A DNA stretch of 64,000 nt, taken from the NCBI GenBank assembly GCA_963682025.1, contig OY821518.1, positions 148,185,077 to 148,249,076 of the forward strand. The letters run 5' to 3'. Positions 30,983 to 41,985 of the stretch are shown here, piece after piece (within the stretch, counting starts at the first letter, position 1; every line of letters starts with the position of its first letter). The translations under genes and the position numbers were made by a program. Below the pieces are notes generated by a model. The model was not told the DNA's origin. It did no database searches and worked only from the letters and a program-made list of their open reading frames with translations. This DNA is from Cordilura impudica (Eukaryota > Arthropoda > Insecta > Diptera > Scathophagidae).

Positions 30983-33900
30983 GTGAAAAAATAACAAACG
31001 GTAAAATCTTAAACATAAATTTAAATTTAGCATCATATATATCTTTAGGAACAACATTCAGTAATAATACCTTTACATACTTAGTTGACATAGGCGCAGA
31101 CATTTCGATAATTAAAATTGGACAAATAGAAGAAGAGAAAATAAACACAAATAAAACCACTAGCCTACACGGCTGACCTCATATTCGAACTGACCTCATA
31201 TTCAATTATTTATTGATAGAGCATGACTTCCATGTAGTAAATGATGATTTCCCAATTCCATCTGATGGAATACTGGGACTTAATTTCATCAAAAAGTACA
31301 ATTGTGTACTAGAGTATGGAATGGATCAGAACATGATGATGCTGAGACCAGATAATTTTCCCGACAGCATATGTATACCTATGTATGAATCTCCAAGCAT
31401 CAATATAATTTCAATACCTGCAAGATCTGAGGTAATTAGGAAAATTGTTATAAAATGTCCAAAGGGAGATGTACTAATCCCAAACCAGACCCTTCAGGAG
31501 GGGATATTCATATCTAATACGATTTCGGACTGCGAAGAAACGTTAGTTAAAATAATTAACACAACAAGTAAAAGCGTAATCCTCTCAAATTTTGAAGTAC
31601 AGACTGAAAATTTGGATGATTACGAATTTACGAAAGCGCCCGGAACCGAAAATAGTAGTGAAAAACTAGAAAAATTATCGAAGAATTTCCCAAAATTCGT
31701 GGAAAATTAACTCAAGGAATCATGTAAGAAATATATAGATGTCTTTGCGCTTGAAACTGAGAAAATTTCAGTAAATAATTTCTATAGACAAAGATTAAGG
31801 TTAAAGGATAACAATCCAAGTTATATAAAAAATTACAGAATACCTCACACGCATAAAGAGGAAATTACGAAACAAGTTGATTAACGATGGCATAATAGAG
31901 CCATCAGCTTCGGAATTTAATAGCCCGATTTTGTTAGTGCCGAAAAAGACAATATCCGGAAGTGATAGGAAAAGATGGCGATTAGTAGTAGACTATAGAG
32001 GAGTTAATAAGAAATTAATTGCAGATAAATTTCCATTACCAATAATAGACGATATTCTTGACAAACTTGGTAGAACTAAATATTTTTCATGCCTTGATTT
32101 AACTTCAGGATTTCATCAAATTGAATTAGATGAAAAATCAAGGGATATTACATCATTCTCAACGGATAAGGGTTCATTTCGATTTAAACGCTTACCATAT
32201 GGGCTCAAAATAGCCCCGAATTCATTTCAAAGAATGATGACAATAGCATTTGCTGGACTGTCACCAGCACAAGCTTTTCTCTATATGTATGACTTGGTTG
32301 TACTAGGCCGTTCCAAAAAACATATGTTAAAAAATTTAACAGATGTTTTTGAAACATGCCGAAAATATAACCTTAAGTTACATCCAGAAAAGTGCTAGTT
32401 TTTTGGTCACGAGGTGATTTATTTAGGGCAGAAATGTACAGATAAAGGCATTCTTCCTGATGATAGCAAATTCAAAATAATTCAAGCCTATCCAACCCCC
32501 AAAAATGCCGATGAAACTAAACGATTTGTTGCATTTTGCAATTAGTTCGGAACACGCTCGCCTTTTAACGAGGCTATGCAAGAAAAATGTGAAATCGAAT
32601 GGAGCAGTGACTGTGAAATGGCATTCGAATATTTGAAAAAGTCATTAATGAGTCCTAGGATACTGCAATATCCAGATTTTAATGAAAAATTTTGTATAAC
32701 AACCGATGCAAGCAAATATGCATGCGGTGCCGTACTAAGCCAAGAGTACGATGGGATACAACTCCCCATAGCATACGCTTCAAGGTCATTCACTAAAGGT
32801 GAATCAAATAAGTCTACTATAGAACAAGAATTAGCGGCTATATACTGGGCAATTACTTATTTCAGACCATATATCTATGGCACAAAATTCATGGTAAGAA
32901 GCGACCATCGACCTCTGTCATACCCATTTTCAATGAACTAGAAGAGTATGATTTTACCGTAGAGTACTTGAGGGGAAAAGACAACCACGCTGCCGACGCC
33001 TTATCTCGAATAGACTTCGATGATATAAAGAACATCAGAAATGTCTATATGGTAACGACAAGATCGAGATCGAAAAAAGCAGCGCTTGGAACAAAATCGG
33101 ACAATAGAAAGGACAGTATGACGGAAAATCTAAAAATATATGAAACATTGACCATAAAGGAGGTCAAGAAATTTGTTCGCCTAAAGTTTGACCTAAAAGG
33201 TAGAACACTGAGGTGTTACCTAAGAAAAGGGAAAACAACTTTAGAGAAAATTAGTATAAATGACTTGTTGTTAATGGGAAAATTGATTTAGGTCAATTCT
33301 TCTCTAGGTTGGAAGGTATAACCGACAGCAAGGGCATAGATAAGTTGCAACTTACTTTGAATGATAATATATTTGATTGGATCCCAATTAATGAATTTAA
33401 AAATAAAGCGAACAAACAATTGAAGAATTTAATAATAGCGTTAACGCCAAGAAGAACAATAATAAAGGCCGAGGAAGAGAAAAATAAAATTTTGGAGAAA
33501 TATCATAACGATCCGTTATACGGCGGTCATCCAGGGATAGCAAGGATGACGGCATAATTAGGTGAAAAATATTTTTGGAACGGAATGTCTAGGGACATAC
33601 GAAATTACGTAAGAAAATGTGAACTATGCCAGACTAACAAATCCCAACCGCGGACAAAGTGACCAACGATGATGACGGAGACGCCTGCCTGGGCATTTGA
33701 CGTCATCATTATTGATACAATCGGTCCTTTTATTACGTCAATAACGGTCCTACGCGTAAGATTCTAACTGATATGGGTACTGAGTACAAAAATCAGACCC
33801 TGCAAGAACTTTATCAGCTGTTAAACATTGAATATGTCACTTCAACAGCTTACCATCATCAGACGTTGGGTGCAATAGAAAGATCTCACAGGACATTCAA

Positions 33901-34380
33901 TGAGTATGTTCGATCATACCTTTCATTACACAGAACAGATTGGGACGAATGGTTAAAATACTTCACGTATTGCTTCAATACGACACCATCCACTGTTCAT
34001 GGCTATTGTCCATATGAGCTCGTCTTTGGTAGGAACATCCCGGACATAAAATTTCTCGATTCGAATGTAGTAGACCCACTGTATAACTTAGAATCTTATG
34101 GAAAAGAAGTAAAATATAGGCTTCAACAGGCACAAAAGCGTGCCATAAGTATGATAAATGATAAGGTTAACAGTAAGTCACAATATGACAGGGTCACAAG
34201 ACCAATTGATATTCGAATAGGAGATTTAGTTCTGATGGAAAACAGTGCAGGTCACAAGTTAGACAATTTATTTAAAGGCCCATCCATACTCAGTTAAGGA
34301 AATCGACAATTTAGGAAATTGCACATTATCCATAAGCGATGATAAAACGGTCAAGGTACATAGGAATTGACTAAGAAAAT
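30983..34380 (+). pseudogene. 412/mdg1-like pol (protease, RT, RNase H, integrase)
   Basis: The protease LVDIGADISIIK (about 31080) has Ile where DTG has Thr. RT (31877-32398): INDGIIEPSASEFNSPILLV, WRLVVDYRGVNKK, FSCLDLTSGFHQIEL and FKRLPYGLKIAPNSFQRM. The catalytic box is YMYDLVV where YMDDLVV is expected, so one Asp is lost. RNase H (32576-32941): TTDASKYACGAVLSQ, EQELAAIYWAITYFRPY and RSDHRPLSY. Integrase: KYHNDPLYGGHPGIARMTA, CELCQTNKSQ, then a deletion between the first and second catalytic Asp (about 33720-33770), and TDMGTEYKNQTLQELYQLL with AYHHQTLGAIERSHRTFNEY. Stops at 31709, 31884, 32398, 32940, 33291 and 33557. Inactive. Confidence 0.9.
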
Positions 34381-37300
34381 TTAGTAGTCAATAAAAATTC
34401 TTTTATTTTAGAAACATCTAGTAGATAGAATAAATAAACAATAAAAAAATTAAAACAAAAATGTTATAGTTAAACTTAACAAGTAAATATTAAAAATAAA
34501 TTTAAAATTAAAGTTAGCATAAAATTCTACATTAAAACTAAAACTAAACTAAACTAAAATTAAATTTTGTAAGGCGTTGGGTACATTTTAGAATAATAAA
34601 AATTATTACAAATTTCTTATACTCTCAAATCCAACAAGCAAAATGAAAATTAAGGTTAAGGTTAAGTGGCATGAAATACGATCTTTCCAGCTAGCTCTAT
34701 ATATGGTAGATTTTAGTTCTCAACCCTGGCTTCATAACGCCCTACACATAACCTACTCTTCATGCCAATATGTACCACAGAGTAGGCAAAAAAAATATAA
34801 AAATAGTTTAAAGAAAATCGAAAGAAGATCGCTTGATGACAAGATGGTATGTCATTTAGGTACAATTTTCCCACCCAACTGACCGTATGTCCGACGCCTT
34901 GACAGTAACAATACCTTTACTTTAATACTGTCCCTTAAAAATAGACACGACTGTCGCTATAGTAACTTACATTTTAAAATGATTGTCATTCCCAAAAAAA
35001 AACCTAGTGTTTCATATTTCTAATATAAGAATTCAAAATGAGATTTATTAATGAAATTCATTATTTTTTTTTTTTTTGTTTTTTTACAAAAGAGAGTAAG
35101 AACGAACACTACTTTAAGAGTGCTCCTAGCATACTAAATTATTTAAAAATATAGTAAACTAAATAAACCAGTTATGAGAATATTTAATAGAGATGGTGGA
35201 ACATAATAAGATCGGACCAATAAATAATAGCATATAATCAACAAAACTATATAAAAATAAATTTTATTACATCAGTACTTACATTCTTATTAATTTTTTT
35301 GTTTGTGTTCCACTTACTACAACGTTCCAACTGATGGGCCCAGCAATCGTTGTTGTTGTACAATTCTAAACAAACTTAGAAATTTTGTAACTAATGATAA
35401 AAAAAAATAAGATACATTTTAATATAATACACCTAGAAAAATTATTAAGAACTCATGAAATTTTATATAAAGTTGAAATTTAGTATTGCATTGTGTTAAA
35501 AGCTAAAAAATTTTTAAATCTTTCCAAATCATTGTTCCTTTTTTTTTTGCTGAAATTCAAATTAATGTTTTGAGTTTCTTTATAATTTCCGGTGATTATA
35601 AATAATCATTAAGCTTACATATATTGTGAAAATTATTAATTAAAACAAAATTAGATGACTTTTAATTAAAGCCATTTCAAAATTTAAAGTTTCTAAATAT
35701 TTAAAGTGTTCCTTTAGTTTTAAACTCTATCGTATATCATATTTTAAAGGTTAAATATTCAATTAAATTTTAAATTCAAATTATAAATTATGAGTTTAAA
35801 TCGAAATATTGAAATTAATTTTGAAGTAAGGCTAAAGTAAAAGTTAATTTTTTTTTTTTTTTTTTTTGTACGACGATATTGATTACGTAATTTTCAATAG
35901 CATGGTTGAATAATTCTAGGTTAAGGTTAATTTTATGGTTTTGAATCAAACATTCTAAATATGAGTAAATTGCATAATATTTACGTGAAAATTATTCCAT
36001 TTCGGAATAATTGTTTTATTGACGGTGGAGAGTAAGTAAACAATTTGATGGGTTGTTAAAGCTAGAAGATGACTTGATGAACGTATTTTTTTTTTCCAAT
36101 CACGTGATGACTAAGGTAAAGTTGGGGAAACAAATAGCTCGCTATATATAAGCACTATACGTATAGCTCCGCCACACGTGTAGATTTAGGCCATTCGGCG
36201 ATTACGTAATACTACGTGAAGTTTCCCAATTGGGGTTTTTCCTTTTCGGTATATAACTCCCCAAAATTATTCAGAGGAAGGTACAAAAAGTTTTAACTTT
36301 GTGGTTCTCCTTCAACAAATTTACCACCTCCTATTTTACAAAAGGTGAGGGAAACCGAGGTTCCTCCTATGGAAAAGTACAAAATAGTTTATTTACGATC
36401 ACATTATAATTTGCTTAATGTTTTCGCCCCAAATTTTAGAAGATATAAAAAAATATTCTTCCCTTTGATTAAATTCAAATCGGTGAAGCCCTATTAAATT
36501 TCGTATTAAACATAAAAATGTTGTCCAGTGCCTTTAATTTAACTTTTAAAAAAAAAGCAAATATTTTCCTTTGTTTCAATGACTTTTATTTGACATTGAC
36601 TTTTATAAAATTTACTTTAATAATCATTAACTCGTAATATGCACTTCGACCGGTTATTGGAGTTCGACTTACTCACTTGATCACAAAATGTTAATGATTT
36701 TGCTTTTCAACCATTAATGTCTGTTTGTTGCCAATCCATCAAAAGCATACGTAGAAAAAAAATTTGAGAATAGATTTGTTCTTTTCTTTTACGCAATTCA
36801 TCATGGTGAGAAATAATTGACAAAGTAAAGTCCGTCTGCAAAAGCAAGACAGTAGGATCTTACAACGTATGGTAATTAATTGAGATACACAAAAAAATGT
36901 GACATCAGAGTACAATACATACAAATATTTGAGTTCATCATGGATCATCAAACAAAATAAGTTTTTTTTTTTTATCTCATGATAGAAATATGGGATGTAT
37001 ACCTTTGTACAGTTAACGAAAAATTAAAATATTATTGACATACACGTTAAGCAAATTTGTAGGGAAACATGTAAAAGCCTTAGCATTTAGATAGAACTAC
37101 GTTGCGAGTGTAATGTGTCAAAAAAAAATCGTAACAATTTAAAGCCATAAAATTAAATCTAAATTCAAAATTAAAACTAGAACATATGGATACAAATAAA
37201 TAAACTAATACATTATTAAACTACCTATAATTAATAAAAAAAAAAAATTACCTACAGACAACTTAAGTCAAATATAACAGTAAACTTAAACGTAAATTTA

Positions 37301-37490
37301 AAATCACAAACTTAAATTTAACCTAAAATTGAGATTAGAGTTAAAATTTAAAAATTAAAACTTAAAATTTATATTGAATGGCCAGCAATCGTTTACAAAG
37401 AAAATTTGTAATTAGAATTAGTTAATGTACACAATAACATTAAGGAATGGTCAATCGATAATTGATCATTCTTTTTCTGTAAAAGGGAGG
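34381..37490 (+). other. 3-kb noncoding tail between pol and the 3' LTR
   Basis: No env-like ORF is seen: no long frame, signal peptide or transmembrane run. AT-rich with many TTAAAATTTAAA-type words. A purine tract (AAAAGGGAGG, 37481-37490) directly precedes the LTR and is the polypurine tract. Confidence 0.6.
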
Positions 37491-37822
37491 TGTAGTGTGT
37501 TTGATAAGTCGAAGTTATCCTACCTTCAGTACGGTAACTTAAATGGTAACCTTGAACCATTTATGTGAAACGATATCCGCACACACCAAACTTAAAGCCG
37601 TGAGAAATGCATTGCTTGCATTTCTACACATGTAAATATTTATGTCTATCTTCATGAGAATTAGCAAGCTAAGCTAATTCTCATGCATATTTACACTTTA
37701 GAATACTAACCTAGAGTAAATGAAAATAAACTACTAACAATTAATAAATAAAGGAGAAAAGAAACAGTCGCACAAGCGGCTGTTCAAAAACCAAAATATA
37801 AAGTGTGTTCTAACATATTATA
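37491..37822 (+). repeat. 412/mdg1-like 3' LTR, with an extra hairpin block
   Basis: 332 bp, otherwise about 98% identical by eye to the 5' LTR. The extra block near 37653-37694 contains a perfect inverted repeat, CATGAGAATTAGC / GCTAATTCTCATG, with a 7-base loop. Confidence 0.9.
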
Positions 37823-37826
37823 GAAA
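37823..37826. repeat. LTR-element target duplication, right
   Basis: GAAA, partner of 28331-28334. Confidence 0.75.
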
Positions 37827-38154
37827 TTTAACGATTTTTTGACAGTTTTGTTGTTTTGAGTAAGATGTTGTCGTTTTTTTAATTTTATCTCAAGGTAAAA
37901 TTTTTAGATCTGATTAAGAGATCTGATTAAGAGCAATATTTCGAATAGTTGACGAGATATAGACTTAAGAATCAATATATGTTTTTTTTTTTTAAATTGT
38001 ACTAAAATCCACCCCCAGTCGAAAACTACAAAAATTAATTTAAAAAAAAACCTTTGCTAATAATTCAAAACCAAGCTAGGGTTTTTCTTCTACCATCATA
38101 AGCTTTCAGATTTTGGGGGTCCCAAGTGGTTCAAGATTTTAGTGCTACACTGTG
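37827..38154 (-). repeat. Right ~320-bp terminal inverted repeat
   Basis: Partner of 26040-26378. An internal duplication AGATCTGATTAAG occurs at about 37907-37932. The outermost bases reversed are CACAGTGTAGC. Confidence 0.75.
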
Positions 38155-39112
38155 TAATATATAATATGAACTATAATATTTTATAACACAAACAAATCAA
38201 TTTTAATTTTATTCTGAATATTGCTCAAATTCAATTAAATTAATCACAAACCTTAAAAAAACACAAACATCTATTTTCAACTTGATCAATAACCGAGTAT
38301 AAGTTCTGCAATTACAATTTAGACTCTTGCCCGCACTAATAAATAAAATTCCCAAATAATTTAAATATTGAAACACTGTTATATTATTTAATTTAAGTAA
38401 TTGAATGAACTTACTCTCATAAAATAAATTTAAATCTACTTGTTCATACAGATCTGTAAAATATTACGACGCACAGTAGACCAGTTGACGAGAAGGCGGT
38501 CAAAAATCTATAACTTTTGATTGGATTGGAATTTTGATATGCGTATTTTTTTTGTTTGGTAGGTGAGAATTTAAGTTTTGCTATAAAACGTAATTCTCGA
38601 CCGAAAATAAAAAAAGTTACGGAGGGTTTAAAATACATTTTCATTTGGAGTTGAATTATTTTTTATTATTATTATTATTATTATTATTTTTTCAGTTAAT
38701 TTTACAAATAATACTTTTTAACAATTTTTTAAGTTAATTTTTTCAGAAAATGCCAAACTTTGGCCCCCGTAAACTTTTTAGTCCTAATGTGCACAAGGGC
38801 CAAAGGTTGTTTTTTTTTTTTTTAAAGATCCCGAGTTAAAATATAATTTATTAAGCAGTGAACGTAAAAGTTACCTTATATTGGTTCAAGATAGAGAAGT
38901 TTCAATGAAAAACTCGTATGTTTTTGCTTTAGTTAAATTTTTTTTATTGTCTTTTTAAATATTTCTATATCAATTTTTATGGTAAATTAATGAAATATAA
39001 CAATTTTTTTATTGTACATTTACAAAATATATAAATTTCTAAATCAAGAAAATTTTTTAACTATATAAAAAAAGTGTAACTTATTGTTAGTGTAATGAAA
39101 AAGTACTTTAAA

Positions 39113-39677
39113 TCAACCAATTTTATTAAAAATTTCTTCTAAATAGCCTTGATTTTCATCTTCTAGAAGTTGTTTAGCTTCTTCGTCTAATTCAATAGAG
39201 GTAGTTTTCCATTTTTGACGAATGTTGGACATATATGAATCTGAAGTGCACAACAAAATAGTGATAAGGTCTTCATTAGTACAACATCTGGACATTTTCC
39301 TTGTGTTGTGCTCGCGAAAGAATCTGTAGTCTTTGTTCCTTTTTTCTTGCGCTTCTTCAGATAGATCTCCTATTGGTAGCATATTGTTTTGAATTATTTG
39401 TTCCCCATGGTACAAAATTTTATGAACTGTGGATGGCATATATCTCCAAGAGTATTTTTCACTATAAAGTATGGCTTCTCAAATTCGTTGCAAAATTAAT
39501 AATTTTTCCTTTGTACATTTCAATGTCTTCTAGGTTACAATTCTTAAAGAAGTCGTTGCTCACGATGTGCAAAATTACATCGTCTACATCATTTCGTTGA
39601 AAATAAATATCTACCAGATGTCTGTAACAGTACTTAGCCATTGCACAAATTGTAATGAATAATAATTGTGGAAGCAT
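39113..39677 (-). pseudogene. Transib transposase C-terminal fragment
   Basis: Contains STVHKILYHGEQIIQ then LPIGDLSEEAQEKRNKDYRF, the conserved Glu region, and a longer tail with RKMSRCCTNEDLITILL than the first copy. The upstream piece 39677-39462 is a continuing frame with one shift (IYFQRNDVDDVILH). The rest of the transposase is missing. Clearly related to 10250-10833 but a different copy. Confidence 0.75.
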
Positions 39678-39701
39678 TATTATAAATTATTATAAAATAA
39701 A

Positions 39702-39950
39702 AATTTTTATCTTTTATTACCACTTTTAGAAGCATATAAAACCCACACCCTAACCCCTTTTAAAAGGTGAAGCATACCTGCTCAAATCTTAAAGGGCTAT
39801 GTCGAAATAGTTTTTTTTTACCATTTACAAATTTTTATCTTTTATTACCACTTTTAGAAGCATAAAAAACCCACACCCTAACCCCTTTTAAAAGGTGAAG
39901 CATACCTGCTCATATCTTAAAGGGCTATGTCGCAATAGTTATTTTTTACC
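39702..39950. repeat. Tandem duplication of ~125 bp
   Basis: The block AAATTTTTATCTTTTATTAC, CACACCCTAACCCCTTTTAA and AAAGGGCTATGTCG occurs twice with few differences. Noncoding, upstream of the transposase fragment. Confidence 0.85.
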
Positions 39951-40179
39951 ATTTACCTGTTATTTAAATTGTTTCCCATTTTGTCAGGTATTTAAACTAT
40001 ATAACTCTAATTCAGACTATTAATGTGTTTGAAAGATACCTATGTAAATGTACCTGTAACAATTAAGCGCATTATATCTCAACCCTTTTTATAAGTTTAT
40101 AACAACTCCTGACAACTCTACCGACACGCAGAAAAATACACCGCGGTGCACCGGTACGACCAACTTTTGTATTCATAAC

Positions 40180-40320
40180 ACTCAGATGGACGGACGGACA
40201 TCGTTTAATCGACTCAGAAAGTGTTTTTGATATAAAAGATGGATAAAGGTCCAATATTTTTGGCAGTTACAAACATCACCTCAAACTTAATATATGTATC
40301 CTAACCACATAGTGGACAAC
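40180..40320 (-). mobile_element. Fragment of the TATACCC family
   Basis: Has GGACGGACGGACATCG, AATCGACTCAGAAAGTG and CCACATAGTGG, in the inverted order expected of the 5' third of the family. The rest is missing. Confidence 0.5.
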
Positions 40321-40956
40321 TTTTGTATTCATAAATTTTGCAGAAAATATCTAACCTTGAGTCAGAAAAATTGTTCTGGTGCACACGGGCGGAAACTGGC
40401 GGGTATATAATGGGGTATAATAGTATAGGGGAGGGTTCGGACTATAGAAGAGTGCAAGACTTTTTCTGACTGCTTTTGACTGGCAGGAGTTATTCTCTAT
40501 TAAGTAGGAGTTTTTGGGAAAATTTAGACCTCTTTTAAAAATTTTTTTTTTTTAAATTTCAGAATGACTCAGTGATTTTATATTTTTAACATTAATAGTA
40601 TGGAAGCCACGAAATTGTACAAAATTTATTTCACTTCAAAGTCTTTTAAATCAAAAAAGTTACAGTCATTCAAAAATAAAAATTTACAAAGAAATTTTTA
40701 ATTTTAGCAAAATACTAAGAAAGCCCATTTTCGAAGACCCTGTTCGCTGTGATATAGTTGAGATAGAGTCGCAATTTTTTGGCTCCCGAGGTTTACTAGT
40801 ATTTACTTTCAAGTGAATAACATAACTTTAAAATCGGTAACAAAAAAAAAAAAAAAAATGATTTTTGGCCGCCTTCTCCAGACGCCAATTTCGAAGAATT
40901 TTTTTTTTGTCAAATATTTAAAAAAATTTTTCATGTACTCCGACTCCACAGCCCTG

Positions 40957-40964
40957 GTATTGTG
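40957..40964. repeat. Target-site duplication, right, of the 15-kb hAT-type unit
   Basis: GTATTGTG, partner of 25765-25772. Confidence 0.75.
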
Positions 40965-41186
40965 TCAGAAAAAGCCAGATGATCTCTTGTATTACCTTGT
41001 TTGTTTATTTAGTTCTTTTCTTTTTCTTAGATTTAAAATATTTCTACTTTCCAGTAAAAATTTATTCAAATTAGAAATTTTAAAAGCAAATTTACAGATG
41101 AAATATTACGATTTGCCACAGGATACCACCAGAGTTATCTTAATTTTTTGCCACTTTTTAGTATTATTAACACCCTATAAGTACCA

Positions 41187-41285
41187 ATATCACGCACCAT
41201 TGAAACAAAATTAAATTTTGCATATTAATTACAGTATTTGCAGTATGTCTGAAAAATGACTTCAAATCTAACAAACAAAAATTTT
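41187..41285 (+). repeat. ~95-bp direct repeat, copy 1
   Basis: CGCACCATTGAAACAAAATT and CAGTATGTCTGAAAAATGAC segments also occur at 45035-45125. They flank the MULE and the tRNA-like/hammerhead stretch. Confidence 0.75.
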
Positions 41286-41474
41286 CGCTTCAATGCATCA
41301 ACTCAAATATATGTACGTACAAACCGTACATCATATATGACAACTCTTACGAAACTGAGAATAGTGGAAATTAGAAGTATAAATGCAAAAATATTTTAAA
41401 AAAAATCAAAAATAACGATTGTTTGTTTGGACAGAGCTGCATCTTCTGAAATTAATACGAAGTAAAAGCTGTAT

Positions 41475-41482
41475 GGTACGAA
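41475..41482. repeat. MULE target-site duplication, left
   Basis: GGTACGAA, identical to 44787-44794. Eight bases is within the Mutator range. Confidence 0.9.
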
Positions 41483-41487
41483 GGCTG

Positions 41488-41822
41488 CGTGAAATAACCC
41501 CCAAATGAAATAACCCCCAAATCAAAAATGAAATAACCCCCAAATTTTTTCCATACACTTTTGGGTGTTATTGCATTATGAAATAACCCCCAAATTTTGG
41601 GGTTTATTTCTTTTTTTTTGGGGATTATTTCGTTTTTCAATTTGGGTGTTATTTCATAATGAAATAACCTCCAATGAAATAAGCCCTAAAATATTTTTTT
41701 GGGGTTTATTTCATTTTGTAAAAAACATTGGGTTTTATTTCATCACATTTGAGGTTTATTTCATTTTTAAAATTTGGGGTTTATTTCATTTAAAATAAAT
41801 TTGCTTTTAGGGGTTATTTAAT
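41488..41822. repeat. MULE left terminal array of a 16-bp motif
   Basis: Around a dozen diverged copies of TTTGGGGGTTATTTCA. The outer ones are in the inverse orientation (AAATGAAATAACCCCC), and inner ones flip to GGGGTTTATTTCA. Spacing is irregular. These could be transposase-binding sites; that is inference. Confidence 0.85.
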
Positions 41823-41985
41823 TTTTTTAAATTAAGGTTTTTGTCGTTTGTTGACACTTTTTAGAAAATAATGTTACTGTTCTTCATTAAAACATTGCTT
41901 TTAGATATCTTTCTCAAACCCATTTAGTGTAATTTGTTATCAGTCTCAATTGGAATTTTGACCGAAACGCAACTGTGATTTAAGA

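Larger units (their letters stand above)
28335..37822 (+). mobile_element. 412/mdg1-like Ty3/Gypsy LTR retrotransposon, 9.5 kb
   Basis: LTRs 28335-28625 and 37491-37822, a GAAA target duplication, a tRNA-Arg primer-binding site, gag and pol in order. The 5' and 3' LTRs differ at only about five sites plus one 41-bp block, so the insertion is fairly recent. Coding regions nevertheless contain stops. A 3-kb noncoding stretch lies between pol and the 3' LTR. Lineage is inferred from the primer site and the gag layout. Confidence 0.9.
26040..38154 (+). mobile_element. Long-TIR DNA transposon, split by an LTR retrotransposon
   Basis: About 2.6 kb remains after removing 28335-37822. It has ~320-bp inverted repeats and a plus-strand transposase relic (26900-28334). 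The right tip reversed reads CACAGTGTAGCACTA, and a CAC start fits the CACTA-Mirage-Chapaev (CMC) group. That class is inference, as I do not know this protein family's superfamily for certain. Confidence 0.65.
38472..40890 (-). mobile_element. Second Transib-like element, decayed
   Basis: Left end CACAGTAGACCAGT, then AAGGCGGTCAAAAATCTATA, the same distance from the tip as GGCCAAAATTCTGTA in the first Transib copy. A matching inverted block (ATTTTTGGCCGCCTTCTC, about 40858-40876) marks the other end, but the right tip is not a CAC/GTG terminus, so this border is uncertain. It contains a transposase C-terminal fragment. A repeat fragment lies at 40180-40320. A (ATT)n microsatellite is at about 38659-38686. 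Confidence 0.55.
25773..40956. mobile_element. hAT-type element ends enclosing 15 kb of nested elements
   Basis: The left end is CAGGGCTATTGAGACG; the right end, reversed, is CAGGGCTGTGGAGTCG, 13 of 16 matching. Perfect 8-bp duplications flank it, the known hAT size. Both ends also carry GACTCC/GGAGTC motifs seen in hAT families. The interior is almost all later insertions (26040-38154 and 38472-about 40890). No hAT transposase remains, so it was probably non-autonomous. The remaining original sequence is about 25790-26040 and 40890-40956. Confidence 0.7.

Noticed and set aside
34381..37490. An env gene in the 412/mdg1-like element
   Set aside because: No long frame, signal peptide or transmembrane stretch was seen in three kilobases.
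40813..41214. A 133-residue ORF in an AT-rich region
   Set aside because: It crosses the hAT terminus and the target duplication, so it cannot be one ancestral gene.
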